Positions 43,188 through 52,003 of a DNA stretch of 64,000 nucleotides are shown here, piece by piece. The first letter of the stretch is position 1. Each line of letters opens with the position of its first letter. The stretch is from CALVZT01 sp964368755. Its GTDB lineage: Bacteria > Bacillota > Clostridia > Christensenellales > UBA1242. The stretch is from assembly GCA_964368755.1 (NCBI GenBank), contig CAYJCR010000005.1, positions 27,206 to 91,205 on the forward strand, in the 5' to 3' direction. The notes under the pieces are model-generated. The model was not told where the DNA came from and ran no database searches. It saw only the letters and a list, made by a program, of their open reading frames with translations. The position numbers and the translations under genes are program-made.

Positions 43188-43203
43188 TACTTAAGAGGAA
43201 GAT

Positions 43204-44787
43204 ATGAATTATTCGCTTACTGATTATATAAATAACAAGACTAACTGCAAGTTTAATTATCTAAAACTTGTTGGTATTGTTTTCGACAAAACACGTAATA
43301 CTTATCAAGTAGATATTATTTATCCACAAAGCATAGATAATATATCTGATGAAGATAAGACAATGATTACTCAATATACAAGAGAGTTTCTTAATCTCAA
43401 AGCAGATGTCGAAGTTAAGATTCGTAAGAGTTACATCGAAGAGAATATTATATTGAAGTTTGTGAAGAACTTCTTAGAGAATAACTATCCGAGCATTGCT
43501 CTTAATCTTGAAAAAGATGCTATCAAAGTGATAATAAGCGAACAGGTTATTATCCAAATCAAGTGTTCTTCAACAATCAAACAGAACTTTGAGAACAAGA
43601 ATCTCAAACAGATATTGATATCTAATCTTGATAATAACTTTTGTGCTAGATTTGAGATAAGTCTAATAGAAGTTGAAGACGAAGATTATGATGAATTCTT
43701 ACAAAGTAGACTTACAGAACTAGAATATAACAACATATCCAATATGTTTTCGTCTGCTCAAAAACGTAGGTATGACGTCAATATTACACATAAGATCATG
43801 GGCGAGACAATAGATATCATGCCACAAGCGATTGCTGACTTTGACAAGCCAAGTTCAAGTGTTATTGTTGCTGGCAGAGTTAAGTTTTTGGCGAATAAGA
43901 CATACAAATCAAAGCGTAAACCAAAGAACGAAGGCGATGAGCCAGAACTCAAACCAATGTTCAGTTTTGTTCTTGAAGATAGAACAGGGAAGATTAACGC
44001 AGTATCATTTCCGAGCAAAGCCAACTTCCATAAGATGGGGTTGATAAAGGATGGGGATAATGTCATCATCAAAGGCGATATCGAGAAGTTCGGCGAGAGA
44101 TTGAGTTTGAGAGTCAAATCCTTATCTATGTGTGAAAGAATCAAAGTTGAAGATAATGCAAACAATGAGATAGCTGAGGCCGCTCATACAAATAAAGTTA
44201 ATGCAAAGTATATATACGTCAGTCCGAAGAAGTACAAAATAGTTTTTCAAGAGAACTTGTTTGCTGTACATAATGAGGTAGATGAGAAGTTTATTGGGCA
44301 GGACTTTGTAGTGTTCGATCTTGAGACTACAGGATTAGAACCTTCTACTAACGAGATCATAGAGATAGGTGCTGTCAAGATAAGAGACGGGGTAGTTATT
44401 GAGACCTTTACAACATTTGTAAAACCTCAAATAGCTATACCAGATGAGATAACGAAGATAACAAATATCACAAATGATATGGTTGCTAATGCTCCGAATA
44501 TAAGACAGGTATTGCCAGACTTCTATAAGTTCACAAGGGGAGCAACATTGGTTGCGTATAATATACCTTTTGATTATGGATTTATCAAAGCGGCTTCAAA
44601 AAAATATGGCTATGACTTCGACAACCCTCAGATAGATGCGCTTGTTGTTGCTAGAGATAAGGTTAGAGGGCTTGGTAGGTATAATCTTGGCGCCGTATGT
44701 AACTATCTTGGTATTTCTTTGGTGGGTGCACACAGGGCTCTTCAAGATACTATTGCGACGGCAGAGTTGTTTATTAAGTTATATTAA
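43204..44787 (+). CDS. PolC-derived protein: N-terminal and OB domains plus DEDDh exonuclease, no polymerase
   Basis: This 527-residue protein occupies the polC position but ends after the proofreading domain. About residues 1-190 resemble the PolC N-terminal domain. An OB fold follows near 205-320 (MFSFVLEDRTGKINAVSF, GDNVIIKGDIEKF). The exonuclease spans about 367-527, with all catalytic residues present: D372 and E374 in FDLETTGL, D457 in NIPFDYGF, H510 and D515 in HRALQDTIAT. No PHP motif is found before the exonuclease. No palm, finger or OB-tail sequence follows: the frame stops cleanly and the remaining 150 nt to rimP holds a promoter and hairpin. It may proofread for another polymerase, or polC may be encoded elsewhere. 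Confidence 0.88.
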   Translation: MNYSLTDYINNKTNCKFNYLKLVGIVFDKTRNTYQVDIIYPQSIDNISDEDKTMITQYTREFLNLKADVEVKIRKSYIEENIILKFVKNFLENNYPSIALNLEKDAIKVIISEQVIIQIKCSSTIKQNFENKNLKQILISNLDNNFCARFEISLIEVEDEDYDEFLQSRLTELEYNNISNMFSSAQKRRYDVNITHKIMGETIDIMPQAIADFDKPSSSVIVAGRVKFLANKTYKSKRKPKNEGDEPELKPMFSFVLEDRTGKINAVSFPSKANFHKMGLIKDGDNVIIKGDIEKFGERLSLRVKSLSMCERIKVEDNANNEIAEAAHTNKVNAKYIYVSPKKYKIVFQENLFAVHNEVDEKFIGQDFVVFDLETTGLEPSTNEIIEIGAVKIRDGVVIETFTTFVKPQIAIPDEITKITNITNDMVANAPNIRQVLPDFYKFTRGATLVAYNIPFDYGFIKAASKKYGYDFDNPQIDALVVARDKVRGLGRYNLGAVCNYLGISLVGAHRALQDTIATAELFIKLY

Positions 44788-44840
44788 AGAGTGTTTGTAT
44801 ATACAATAATAACATATCAAAAGTTTTTTCAACAAAATGC

Positions 44841-44869
44841 TTGCATTTAGCTATTATATGTGATATATT
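44841..44869 (+). promoter_or_regulatory. Extended -10 promoter for the rimP-nusA-infB operon
   Basis: TTGCAT at 44841-44846, a 17-bp spacer and TATATT at 44864-44869 preceded by TGA. It is almost the same as the rpsB promoter. Confidence 0.78.
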
Positions 44870-44891
44870 GTAGATGCTAATAAAGAGACTA

Positions 44892-44915
44892 TAAGAGTGG
44901 GGCGACCCACTCTTA
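44892..44915 (+). promoter_or_regulatory. GNRA-capped hairpin in the rimP leader
   Basis: Arms 44892-44901 and 44906-44915 form a perfect 10-bp stem capped by a GCGA tetraloop, just after the predicted transcription start. No T-run follows directly. Similar hairpins are found before rimP in other Firmicutes; the role is not known to me. Confidence 0.7.
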
Positions 44916-44937
44916 ATTGTTACTTAGGGGGTTTTGG

Positions 44938-45399
44938 ATGGCAAGCCAAGTATGTCAGAAGGTTATTGAGCTTATATCACCGATACTAGATGGACTAGGT
45001 ATAGAACTTGCAGATATCGAGTATGTTAAGAAGAATAATGGTATGAATCTTACAGTTTTTATTACCAAACCTGATGGTATAATGGTAGAAGATTGTGAGA
45101 GAGTCCATAGAGCAATCAACGATCCACTTGACGAACTTGACCCTACGAATGGAAGTCCATATATTCTCAATGTTTCATCATTGGGACTTGATCGACCATT
45201 CAAGACAATGCGTGATTATGAGCGAAATATTGGCAAAGAAGTAGACATTAAGTTGTATACTCCAATTGATGGGAAGAAGTTGTATGTTGGCATTCTTCAA
45301 TCAATCAATAATGAAGAACTCATACTTAACGTTTTGGGCAAAGATATTATTATCAAAAAGGACAAAATAGCGGTAACAACACCGCACATTAATTTTTAG
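44938..45399 (+). CDS. rimP: Ribosome maturation factor RimP
   Basis: This 153-residue factor helps 30S maturation. It has the two-domain layout of the family: an N-terminal alpha-beta domain (GIELADIEYVKKNNGMNLTVFI, CERVHRAINDPLDELDP) and a C-terminal SH3-like domain (GKEVDIKLYTPIDGKKLYVG). The signature YILNVSSLGLDRPFK joins them. The ATG at 44938 follows TTAGGGGG; the upstream in-frame start is only leader sequence. nusA follows by 10 nt. Confidence 0.95.
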   Translation: MASQVCQKVIELISPILDGLGIELADIEYVKKNNGMNLTVFITKPDGIMVEDCERVHRAINDPLDELDPTNGSPYILNVSSLGLDRPFKTMRDYERNIGKEVDIKLYTPIDGKKLYVGILQSINNEELILNVLGKDIIIKKDKIAVTTPHINF

Positions 45400-45409
45400 G
45401 AGAAAGACA

Positions 45410-46543
45410 ATGGTTAATAAAGATTTTTTTATAGCACTAGATGATTTGGAAAAAGAGAAAAAGATTGATAAGGAGTTTTTTATACAGGCACTTGAAAGTG
45501 CTCTTACTTCTGCATACAAGAAGGATTTTGGTGAAGCAAAATCTACTTCTGTCAAGCTCAATGCAGAGAAGAATACAATCAAAGTATACTGCTATAAGAC
45601 TGTTGTAGCCGAAGTAGAAGACCCTGACAAAGAAATATCTTTGGAAGAAGCCAAAGCTATCAAGAAGTCATATGAAGTAGGAGATGTTATCTCTGAGGAA
45701 GTTACTCCAAAAGATTTTGGAAGAATTGCAGCTCAGATAGCAAAGCAAGTTGTTCTTCAGAAGTTAAGAGAAGCAGAGAGACAAATAGCTATGGGCGAGT
45801 TGTCTGAGAAACAGAACGAGTTGCTTACTTGCGTTGTTAGAAGAATTGAAGATGGTATTGTTTATGTTGAGATCCCTGGTTCACAGAGTGAGGGTATACT
45901 TCAAGCCAATGATCAGATACCTGGAGAGAAATATGCAATTGGTAGCCGTATCAAAGTGTATGTTCGTATGATCAAAGATTCTCCACGTGGGACATTTGTA
46001 CAAGTATCACGTAGCAATGCTGGTTTCGTTAAGAGATTATTTGAACTTGAAGTTCCTGAGATAGAGAAAGGTGAGATCGAGATCAAGAGTATTGTCAGAG
46101 AGCCAGGTTATAGGACAAAGATGGCAGTATATACTGAGAACAAGAGTCTTGACCCAGTTGGCGCTTGTGTCGGGAATAAAGGCATGAGAGTTAATGCAAT
46201 TGTTGCAGAACTCAACGGTGAGAAGATAGATATCATCGAATGGTCAGACAATCCTTTGGAATATATCGCAAGAGCTTTGAGCCCAGCCAAAGTCAACGTT
46301 GTATATGTGTTGGATGATAGTAACAACTCCGCACGTGCAGTTGTTGCAGATGACAAGCTTTCACTTGCAATTGGTAAGAATGGACAGAATGTAAGACTTG
46401 CAGTTAAGCTTACTGGTTGGAAGATAGATGTTAAGAGTGAGTCCGCTATTAAAGAGATTCATCCAGAGCTTGCTAGTGATAATCAGACATACGATATCGG
46501 TGAAGAAGATATATTTGATGACCTTGATGGGATTGATGAATAA
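45410..46543 (+). CDS. nusA: Transcription termination/antitermination factor NusA
   Basis: This 377-residue protein binds RNA polymerase and nascent RNA. The N-terminal domain is followed by an S1 domain at about 135-200 and two KH domains: GACVGNKGMRVNAIVAELNGE near 245 and SLAIGKNGQNVRLAVKLTGW near 320. The C-terminal acidic repeats of enterobacteria are lacking, as is normal in Firmicutes. It has AGGAGAAAGAC before the ATG and precedes ylxR by 18 nt. Confidence 0.97.
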   Translation: MVNKDFFIALDDLEKEKKIDKEFFIQALESALTSAYKKDFGEAKSTSVKLNAEKNTIKVYCYKTVVAEVEDPDKEISLEEAKAIKKSYEVGDVISEEVTPKDFGRIAAQIAKQVVLQKLREAERQIAMGELSEKQNELLTCVVRRIEDGIVYVEIPGSQSEGILQANDQIPGEKYAIGSRIKVYVRMIKDSPRGTFVQVSRSNAGFVKRLFELEVPEIEKGEIEIKSIVREPGYRTKMAVYTENKSLDPVGACVGNKGMRVNAIVAELNGEKIDIIEWSDNPLEYIARALSPAKVNVVYVLDDSNNSARAVVADDKLSLAIGKNGQNVRLAVKLTGWKIDVKSESAIKEIHPELASDNQTYDIGEEDIFDDLDGIDE

Positions 46544-46561
46544 TATAGGAGTAAACGAGAT

Positions 46562-46831
46562 ATGTCAGACAAAGTACCTATGCGAATGTGTATTGCTTGC
46601 AGAGAGATGAAGCCAAAGAAAGAACTTATACGTATTGTTAAGAACGATGCTGGCATAACTATTGATTATAAAGGCAAAGTTAATGGCAGAGGTGCTTACA
46701 TCTGTAACGATGAAGCATGCTTACGCAAATGTATCAAGTCAAGAGCCTTGAATAGAGCATATAAGACTGAGATAAGTGAAGATGTATACAACAAGTTGTT
46801 GGAGGATTTTATTGAAAACAAAAATAAGTAG
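46562..46831 (+). CDS. ylxR: YlxR (RNase P modulator family)
   Basis: This 89-residue protein starts MSDKVPMRMCIACREMKPKK, a YlxR/DUF448 signature with CxxC, and contains GRGAYICNDEACLRKCIKSR near residue 43. YlxR (RnpM) binds RNase P RNA in other Firmicutes. The location between nusA and infB is standard. Its 3' end overlaps ylxQ by 20 nt. Confidence 0.94.
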   Translation: MSDKVPMRMCIACREMKPKKELIRIVKNDAGITIDYKGKVNGRGAYICNDEACLRKCIKSRALNRAYKTEISEDVYNKLLEDFIENKNK

Positions 46832-47126
46832 TTATCTAGGCTTTGCCATCAAATCCAATAGCATAATATATGGACTTGATAATCTAAAAGTTTATAACAA
46901 AAAACTGTATTTGATATTGCTATGCCATACAGCAAATGACAGTACGATACAGTTTGCGATATCAAAGTCCAAGTTGTTGCCTAGCTGTTGTGTTGGGATA
47001 ACAAACGATACATTGAATGATTTGTTGAATGCTGACAATTGTAAGATTATTGGCATTAAGAACAAAAGTCTTGCTACAGCTATTATTAGTTGTGAAGATA
47101 AAATAAAAATGATTGAGGTGGAATAG
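46812..47126 (+). CDS. ylxQ: YlxQ, L7Ae-like RNA-binding protein
   Basis: This 104-residue protein of the L7Ae/L30e/YlxQ fold probably binds kink-turn RNA. Family features are SYLGFAIKSNSIIYG at the start, LILLCHTANDSTIQFA and CKIIGIKNKSLATAI near the end. I chose the TTG at 46812, which follows GGAGG at the right spacing and gives MKTKISSYLG; the longer frame lies inside ylxR in another reading frame. Cys and Asn at positions where kink-turn binders vary make the exact RNA unclear. Confidence 0.85.
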   Translation: MKTKISSYLGFAIKSNSIIYGLDNLKVYNKKLYLILLCHTANDSTIQFAISKSKLLPSCCVGITNDTLNDLLNADNCKIIGIKNKSLATAIISCEDKIKMIEVE

Positions 47127-49856
47127 TTGGAAAACAAAAATAATGAGAACAAACAACAAACGAATCTAGTTTTTATAAAAAAATTAGCCGAAGATAGCGC
47201 TGGTAGTAATATCAGTGATTTGTTGCGTGAAGTGAAGAAGGCAAGACAGCAACTTGATCCTCTAATCAAACAGATGCGTGATAAGATAACCGATATCAAG
47301 CAAGAAAAAGAAAGACAGGAAGCTCTCAATGCTATTAGAGAAAAGCAAGAGCAGTTGGCCAAAGCCGATGCTATGCGCAAAGAGGCTCCAAAGATATCTA
47401 TGGAAGAACTTGTCAAATCTCACGAAGAGAAGATGACTGAGTCGAATATTGATGTTGATTCTAAGCCAAAGGAAGTTGTTGAGCCAAAGAAGGAAGAAGT
47501 CAAAGAAGTGGTTAATACTTCTTCTGTTAAGCCAGCTACAGAAGCTCCAAGAACATATACAAATAACAATAACGCAAGACAGCCTTATAATAATCAACGC
47601 ACACCATATGATCCAAATAGACCTAGGCCAGCCTATGATCCGAACCGTCCTAGACCTGCCTATGATCCAAATAGACCAAGACCAGCCTTTGATCCGAACA
47701 GGCCAAGACCTGCTTACGACCCTAATCGTCCAAGACCAGCCTTTGATCCGAACAGACCAAGGCCTCCATTTGATCCAAATAGACCAAGACCTGCCTTTGA
47801 TCCGAACAGGCCTAGACCTGCTTATAATAATGCAAATAATAAGAACAATTCTTTGCTTAGCATTACTAAGGTCAAGAAAGATGATTTGACAAGTGCTAGT
47901 GTCTTTGTTAACAAAGAACGTAACTTTGGCAATAAGAAGAAATCTTCAGATAAGAGTGCTGATGATAAGAAGTTGAACAAAAAGCAACTTGTTCGTCGTG
48001 GTATAGTTGAAGAGCAAAGCATCGAAGAGAGAATGGTTAGTCGTAAGCTTAAGTTGAAGAAACCAAAGCAGGAAGTACAAGCAGTTGTCCATACTCCTAT
48101 AACTCATGTTGTTATCACAACTCCTAACTTGACTGTCAAGATATTGTCAGAGAAGATTGGAAAGCCAGCAACTGAGATAATCAAGCAATTTATGGTTCTT
48201 GGCATTATGACAACTATCAATAGTACCATTGACTTTGCTACAGCAGAGCTTGTTGCTAGTGAACTTGGTATTACTCTTGAACTTAATGTTGAGAAAACAT
48301 TTGAAGAGAAACTTGAAGATAAAAAGACAAGAGTAGATTCTGATGACAAATCTATGACAAAAAGACCTCCAGTAGTCACTGTTATGGGACACGTAGATCA
48401 TGGTAAGACATCACTTCTTGATAAATTGCGTAAGACCAATGTTACAGCTGGCGAAGCTGGTGGTATTACACAGCATATTGGGGCTTACACTGTCAATGTT
48501 AAGGGCGAAAGTATAACTTTCATAGACACACCGGGACATGCTGCTTTTACAGCTATGAGAGCTCGTGGTGCCCAAATAACCGATATCGCAATACTAGTAG
48601 TTGCTGCTGATGATGGTATTATGCCACAGACAATAGAAGCTATCAATCACATCAAGGCTGCAAAGGTTCCTATGATTGTTGCAATCAATAAGATTGATAA
48701 ACCTACTGCCAATATTGATAGAATCAAACAACAGTTGACAGAGCATGATGTATTACCAGAAGAATGGGGTGGAGATGCAATTATCGTTCCTATCTCTGCG
48801 CTTACAGGAGAAGGTATCGACAAACTTCTTGAGATGATATTGCTTGTAGCTGATATGCAAGGACTCAAAGCAAACAAGGATAGACCAGCATACGGCGTTG
48901 TTGTTGAAGCAAAACTTGACAAAGGCAAAGGCCCAATGGCAACTATTATTGTACAAGATGGTACTTTGAAGAATGGCGATACAGTAGTCTCTGGTTTTGC
49001 ATTTGGCAGAATAAGAGGTATGATTGATGATAAGGGCAAGCCTATATCTAAGGCTGGTCCATCAACTCCAGTATCTATACTAGGACTTGACAATGTTCCT
49101 AATGCAGGTGACAGTATACAAGTAGTTGATGACAAACTCTCAAAGAATGTTATTGAAGAAAGAAAAGCACGTATGGCTCAAGAAATGGCAGAAAAAGGTA
49201 TTGCTACCTCTCTTGATGATTTCTTGAATACCAAAGCGGGTGAAGAGAAAAAAGTATTGAGTCTCATAGTAAAAGCTGACGTACAAGGCTCAGTTGAGGC
49301 ATTAAGACAATCATTGTCTAAGGTTGAGAACGAGGAAGTCAGAGTTGATATTATTCATTCTGGCGTTGGCGCAATAACAGAGACTGATATTCAATTGGCT
49401 AAGGTATCTAAAGCGATCATTATCGGATTCAACACAAAGACAGACAGCAAAGCAACTGTACTTGCTTCTAAAGAGAAAGTTGATATTAAATACTACAAGG
49501 TTATATATGAAGCTCTTGATGAGATAGAACGTATAACTAAGGGTATGAAAGAACCAAAGTATGAAGAGAAGATTATTGGACATGCTGAGGTAAGAATGCT
49601 ATTCAAGATAAGTAGTGTTGGTACTATTGCAGGCTGTCGTGTATTGGATGGTAAAGTTCAACGTAATTGTATTGCTAAGGTTATGCGTGGCAAAGATATA
49701 GTATTTGAAGGCAAGGTTGTATCTCTAAAGAATCAGAAAGATGATGCCAAAGAGATGGCTGCTGGCTTCGAATGTGGTATCAAACTTGATGGATACAATG
49801 ATTTGCTTGAAGGCGATATCATAGAATGTTCTATGAAAGAAAGGATAGAGGAGTAA
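47127..49856 (+). CDS. infB: Translation initiation factor IF-2
   Basis: This 909-residue IF-2 brings fMet-tRNA to the 30S subunit. The start is a TTG at 47127 right after the ylxQ stop. The N-terminal 340 residues are a charged linker that includes eight 9-residue repeats (Y/F)DPNRPRPA at about residues 161-232. The core follows: IF2-N domain near 337-390, G domain with [14 protein letters not shown] near 422, [15 protein letters not shown] near 467 and NKIDKPTAN near 522, then domains II-IV to the end. The core is normal; the repeat is not a usual IF-2 feature. Confidence 0.97.
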   Translation: MENKNNENKQQTNLVFIKKLAEDSAGSNISDLLREVKKARQQLDPLIKQMRDKITDIKQEKERQEALNAIREKQEQLAKADAMRKEAPKISMEELVKSHEEKMTESNIDVDSKPKEVVEPKKEEVKEVVNTSSVKPATEAPRTYTNNNNARQPYNNQRTPYDPNRPRPAYDPNRPRPAYDPNRPRPAFDPNRPRPAYDPNRPRPAFDPNRPRPPFDPNRPRPAFDPNRPRPAYNNANNKNNSLLSITKVKKDDLTSASVFVNKERNFGNKKKSSDKSADDKKLNKKQLVRRGIVEEQSIEERMVSRKLKLKKPKQEVQAVVHTPITHVVITTPNLTVKILSEKIGKPATEIIKQFMVLGIMTTINSTIDFATAELVASELGITLELNVEKTFEEKLEDKKTRVDSDDKSMTKRPPVVTVMGHVDHGKTSLLDKLRKTNVTAGEAGGITQHIGAYTVNVKGESITFIDTPGHAAFTAMRARGAQITDIAILVVAADDGIMPQTIEAINHIKAAKVPMIVAINKIDKPTANIDRIKQQLTEHDVLPEEWGGDAIIVPISALTGEGIDKLLEMILLVADMQGLKANKDRPAYGVVVEAKLDKGKGPMATIIVQDGTLKNGDTVVSGFAFGRIRGMIDDKGKPISKAGPSTPVSILGLDNVPNAGDSIQVVDDKLSKNVIEERKARMAQEMAEKGIATSLDDFLNTKAGEEKKVLSLIVKADVQGSVEALRQSLSKVENEEVRVDIIHSGVGAITETDIQLAKVSKAIIIGFNTKTDSKATVLASKEKVDIKYYKVIYEALDEIERITKGMKEPKYEEKIIGHAEVRMLFKISSVGTIAGCRVLDGKVQRNCIAKVMRGKDIVFEGKVVSLKNQKDDAKEMAAGFECGIKLDGYNDLLEGDIIECSMKERIEE
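47607..47822 (+). repeat. Eight tandem 27-bp repeats in infB
   Basis: Eight in-frame units of 27 bp encode YDPNRPRPA or FDPNRPRPA (one unit ends in P). Unit sequences differ mainly at synonymous third positions, so the protein repeat appears conserved rather than newly copied. Confidence 0.95.
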
Positions 49857-49862
49857 TATAGT

Positions 49863-50231
49863 ATGGGTCAGAAGATGGATAGAATAAACTCAGAGATACA
49901 AAAAGTTCTTGCTGGTATACTCAACAATGATATCAATGACCCAAGAGTACATGGTATCATTAGCGTAGTCAAAGTTGATACAACCCAAGACCAAAGTTTT
50001 TCTACTGTATGGGTGAGTATATATGCTGATGACAAGCAAGAAGTATTCGATGCTATCAAAAAAGCCGGTGGTTATATAAGGAAATTACTTGCAAGCAAGG
50101 TTCTTATGCGTAATACACCAAAACTTATATTTGTGCTCGATAATGGCATTGAGTATAGTGAGAAGATTAATAAAATATTGAGTACGATTGATATTCCTGA
50201 GGAGGAAGAAGATGGTACAGAAGATAATTGA
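49863..50231 (+). CDS. rbfA: 30S ribosome-binding factor RbfA
   Basis: This 122-residue KH-like factor binds the 30S neck during late maturation. It begins MGQKMDRINSEIQKVLAGIL and contains NDPRVHGIISVVKVDTT and the C-terminal RNTPKLIFVLDNGIEYSEKI. A GAGGAGTAAT ribosome site is present. It ends with an acidic tail (DIPEEEEDGTEDN), and the last 20 nt overlap nrnA, whose ribosome site lies inside that tail. Confidence 0.95.
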   Translation: MGQKMDRINSEIQKVLAGILNNDINDPRVHGIISVVKVDTTQDQSFSTVWVSIYADDKQEVFDAIKKAGGYIRKLLASKVLMRNTPKLIFVLDNGIEYSEKINKILSTIDIPEEEEDGTEDN

Positions 50232-51156
50232 TACTATTACTACCAATAAGACATTCGCTTTGATCACGCACTTTGATCCTGATGCCGATGGTTTGGGTGC
50301 TTGTAACGCTCTTGCGCTTGCCCTCAAAAAGCTTGGCAAAAAGGCATACATATTTTGTGATGGAAAGATTCCATACAATTGCCAAATGTTGAAAGTTAAA
50401 CTTGAAGAAGATAGGGCTAAGTTTGCAAAAGCAGATGTTGCTATAGCAATAGATTTGAACTCGCTTAGTAGAATGAAATCTTATCAAGCCGAGTATTCTC
50501 AAGTGGCAACAACAATTATGCTAGATCATCACAAGAAGGAGAATGGTTCTATTGCTCAAATGGAGATATCAGAACCAATGACTGCCAGTGCTTGTGAGAT
50601 AGTATATAAGCTTATATTACAGTTGGGAGTCAAGATTGACAAAGATATTGCTCTCAATCTATATGCTGGTATTGCAACAGATACAGGGGGCTTTAGATAC
50701 GGCAACTCTTTGCCCAAAGCACATGTTGCCGCAAGTGAATTGATATCTTATGGATTCGATTTGAATCATGTGAACTTCAATTTCTTTAAGAAAAAAGAGC
50801 CTGGATATGACAAATTGATTAAGATTGGTTCAAAAAATCTACACATTGTTAGTAAAAAGCTTGCTTATATTGTTATTGGTTATCGCGACTATTCGAGAGT
50901 TCTCAACGGTATAGATACTGATTGCTTACACGATGTCTTCGCAGGTATTAGTGAAGATGTCTTTGTCAAAGTGATTGAGAAAGAAAAAGGGCTCTTTGCT
51001 ATCAGCCTTCGCTCAATAGACACAGATGTATCAAAAGTTGCACTTATGCTATCTGGTGGTGGGCATAAATGTGCGGCAGGTGGAAGATTGCCGGGTAAGA
51101 AGAAAGATGTTATCAGGGCAATACTTAGTGCGATGCCCGAAGGTATAGTTGGATGA
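50212..51156 (+). CDS. nrnA: Bifunctional oligoribonuclease/PAP phosphatase NrnA (DHH family)
   Basis: This 314-residue DHH-DHHA1 phosphoesterase degrades nanoRNAs and can hydrolyse 3'-phosphoadenosine phosphate. The N-terminal LITHFDPDADGLG holds metal-binding Asp residues, and the DHH motif is MLDHHKKE near residue 104. The DHHA1 domain carries LSGGGHKCAAGGRLPG near residue 283. I chose the ATG at 50212, after GAGGAGGAAG. The gene lies between rbfA and truB, its usual location. Confidence 0.94.
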   Translation: MVQKIIDTITTNKTFALITHFDPDADGLGACNALALALKKLGKKAYIFCDGKIPYNCQMLKVKLEEDRAKFAKADVAIAIDLNSLSRMKSYQAEYSQVATTIMLDHHKKENGSIAQMEISEPMTASACEIVYKLILQLGVKIDKDIALNLYAGIATDTGGFRYGNSLPKAHVAASELISYGFDLNHVNFNFFKKKEPGYDKLIKIGSKNLHIVSKKLAYIVIGYRDYSRVLNGIDTDCLHDVFAGISEDVFVKVIEKEKGLFAISLRSIDTDVSKVALMLSGGGHKCAAGGRLPGKKKDVIRAILSAMPEGIVG

Positions 51157-52001
51157 TTGGGATAATAAATATCAACAAGCCTTCTGGTATGTCTTCAAAT
51201 AAGGCTGTAGTTATCATCAAAAAGACTGTACATGAAGACAAAGTTGGACATCTAGGAACCCTTGATCCACTAGCGAGTGGAGTATTGCCAATTTGTATTG
51301 GTAAAGCAACAAGATTATTTGATTATTATCTTAATAAGACAAAGCAATATAAGGCTACCTTTACTTTTGGTTACGAAACAGATACTTTGGATAGTGAAGG
51401 CAGAGTTATTAACAAAAGTGATGTTATTCCGACACATAGTCAGATAATTGACAAGCTTAAGTGTTTTGTTGGTGATATTGAACAAGTTCCGCCACAGTAT
51501 TCTGCAAAGTCAATTAATGGTGTGAGAGCTTATAACTTAGCAAGACAGGGTATTGAAGTGGCTCTCAAAAGCAAGAAGATACATATATACAGTTATGAAT
51601 GTGTTGGGCAGTCTAATGAGAACTCGTTTGAGTTTTTGATAGAGTGCTCTGCAGGTACATATATAAGGAGTTTGTGTAGAGACCTTGCACACTCGCTTGA
51701 TACATATGCTACTATGACGAGGCTTATTAGGACACGTTGTGGGGCTTTTGATATATCTAAGGCGATAACAATAGAAGATATTGATAAGGCAATAATAGAG
51801 GACAATCTTATTACAGTTGATGAGGCTATATTATTACCCACGATTACTTTGGATGCTTGTCAATACGATGATGTCATTCATGGAAGGCGATGTCTTTGGG
51901 ATAGCGAAGGCGAATATAAGGTGCTATATGACAATACAGTTATTGGTATTGGTAAGGTAACTGATGGTTTGTTGAAGATTATTACCAATTTGAGAGTGTG
52001 A
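51153..52001 (+). CDS. truB: tRNA pseudouridine-55 synthase TruB
   Basis: This 282-residue enzyme makes pseudouridine 55 in the T loop of tRNAs. The catalytic Asp is in GHLGTLDPLASGVLP near residue 38; KQYKATFTFG near 66 and RSLCRDLAHSL near 172 are the other family blocks. The ATG overlaps the nrnA stop (ATGA). In many Firmicutes ribF follows; here an AP-endonuclease-like gene does. Confidence 0.96.
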   Translation: MIGIININKPSGMSSNKAVVIIKKTVHEDKVGHLGTLDPLASGVLPICIGKATRLFDYYLNKTKQYKATFTFGYETDTLDSEGRVINKSDVIPTHSQIIDKLKCFVGDIEQVPPQYSAKSINGVRAYNLARQGIEVALKSKKIHIYSYECVGQSNENSFEFLIECSAGTYIRSLCRDLAHSLDTYATMTRLIRTRCGAFDISKAITIEDIDKAIIEDNLITVDEAILLPTITLDACQYDDVIHGRRCLWDSEGEYKVLYDNTVIGIGKVTDGLLKIITNLRV

Positions 52002-52003
52002 TT

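Noticed and set aside
43204..44937. Frameshifted or broken polC
   Set aside because: I looked for polymerase-domain sequence after 44787 in all frames. The gap holds only a promoter and hairpin before rimP, so a simple frameshift does not explain the short form.
47607..47822. CRISPR-like array
   Set aside because: The 27-bp repeats are contiguous, without spacers, and in frame within infB.
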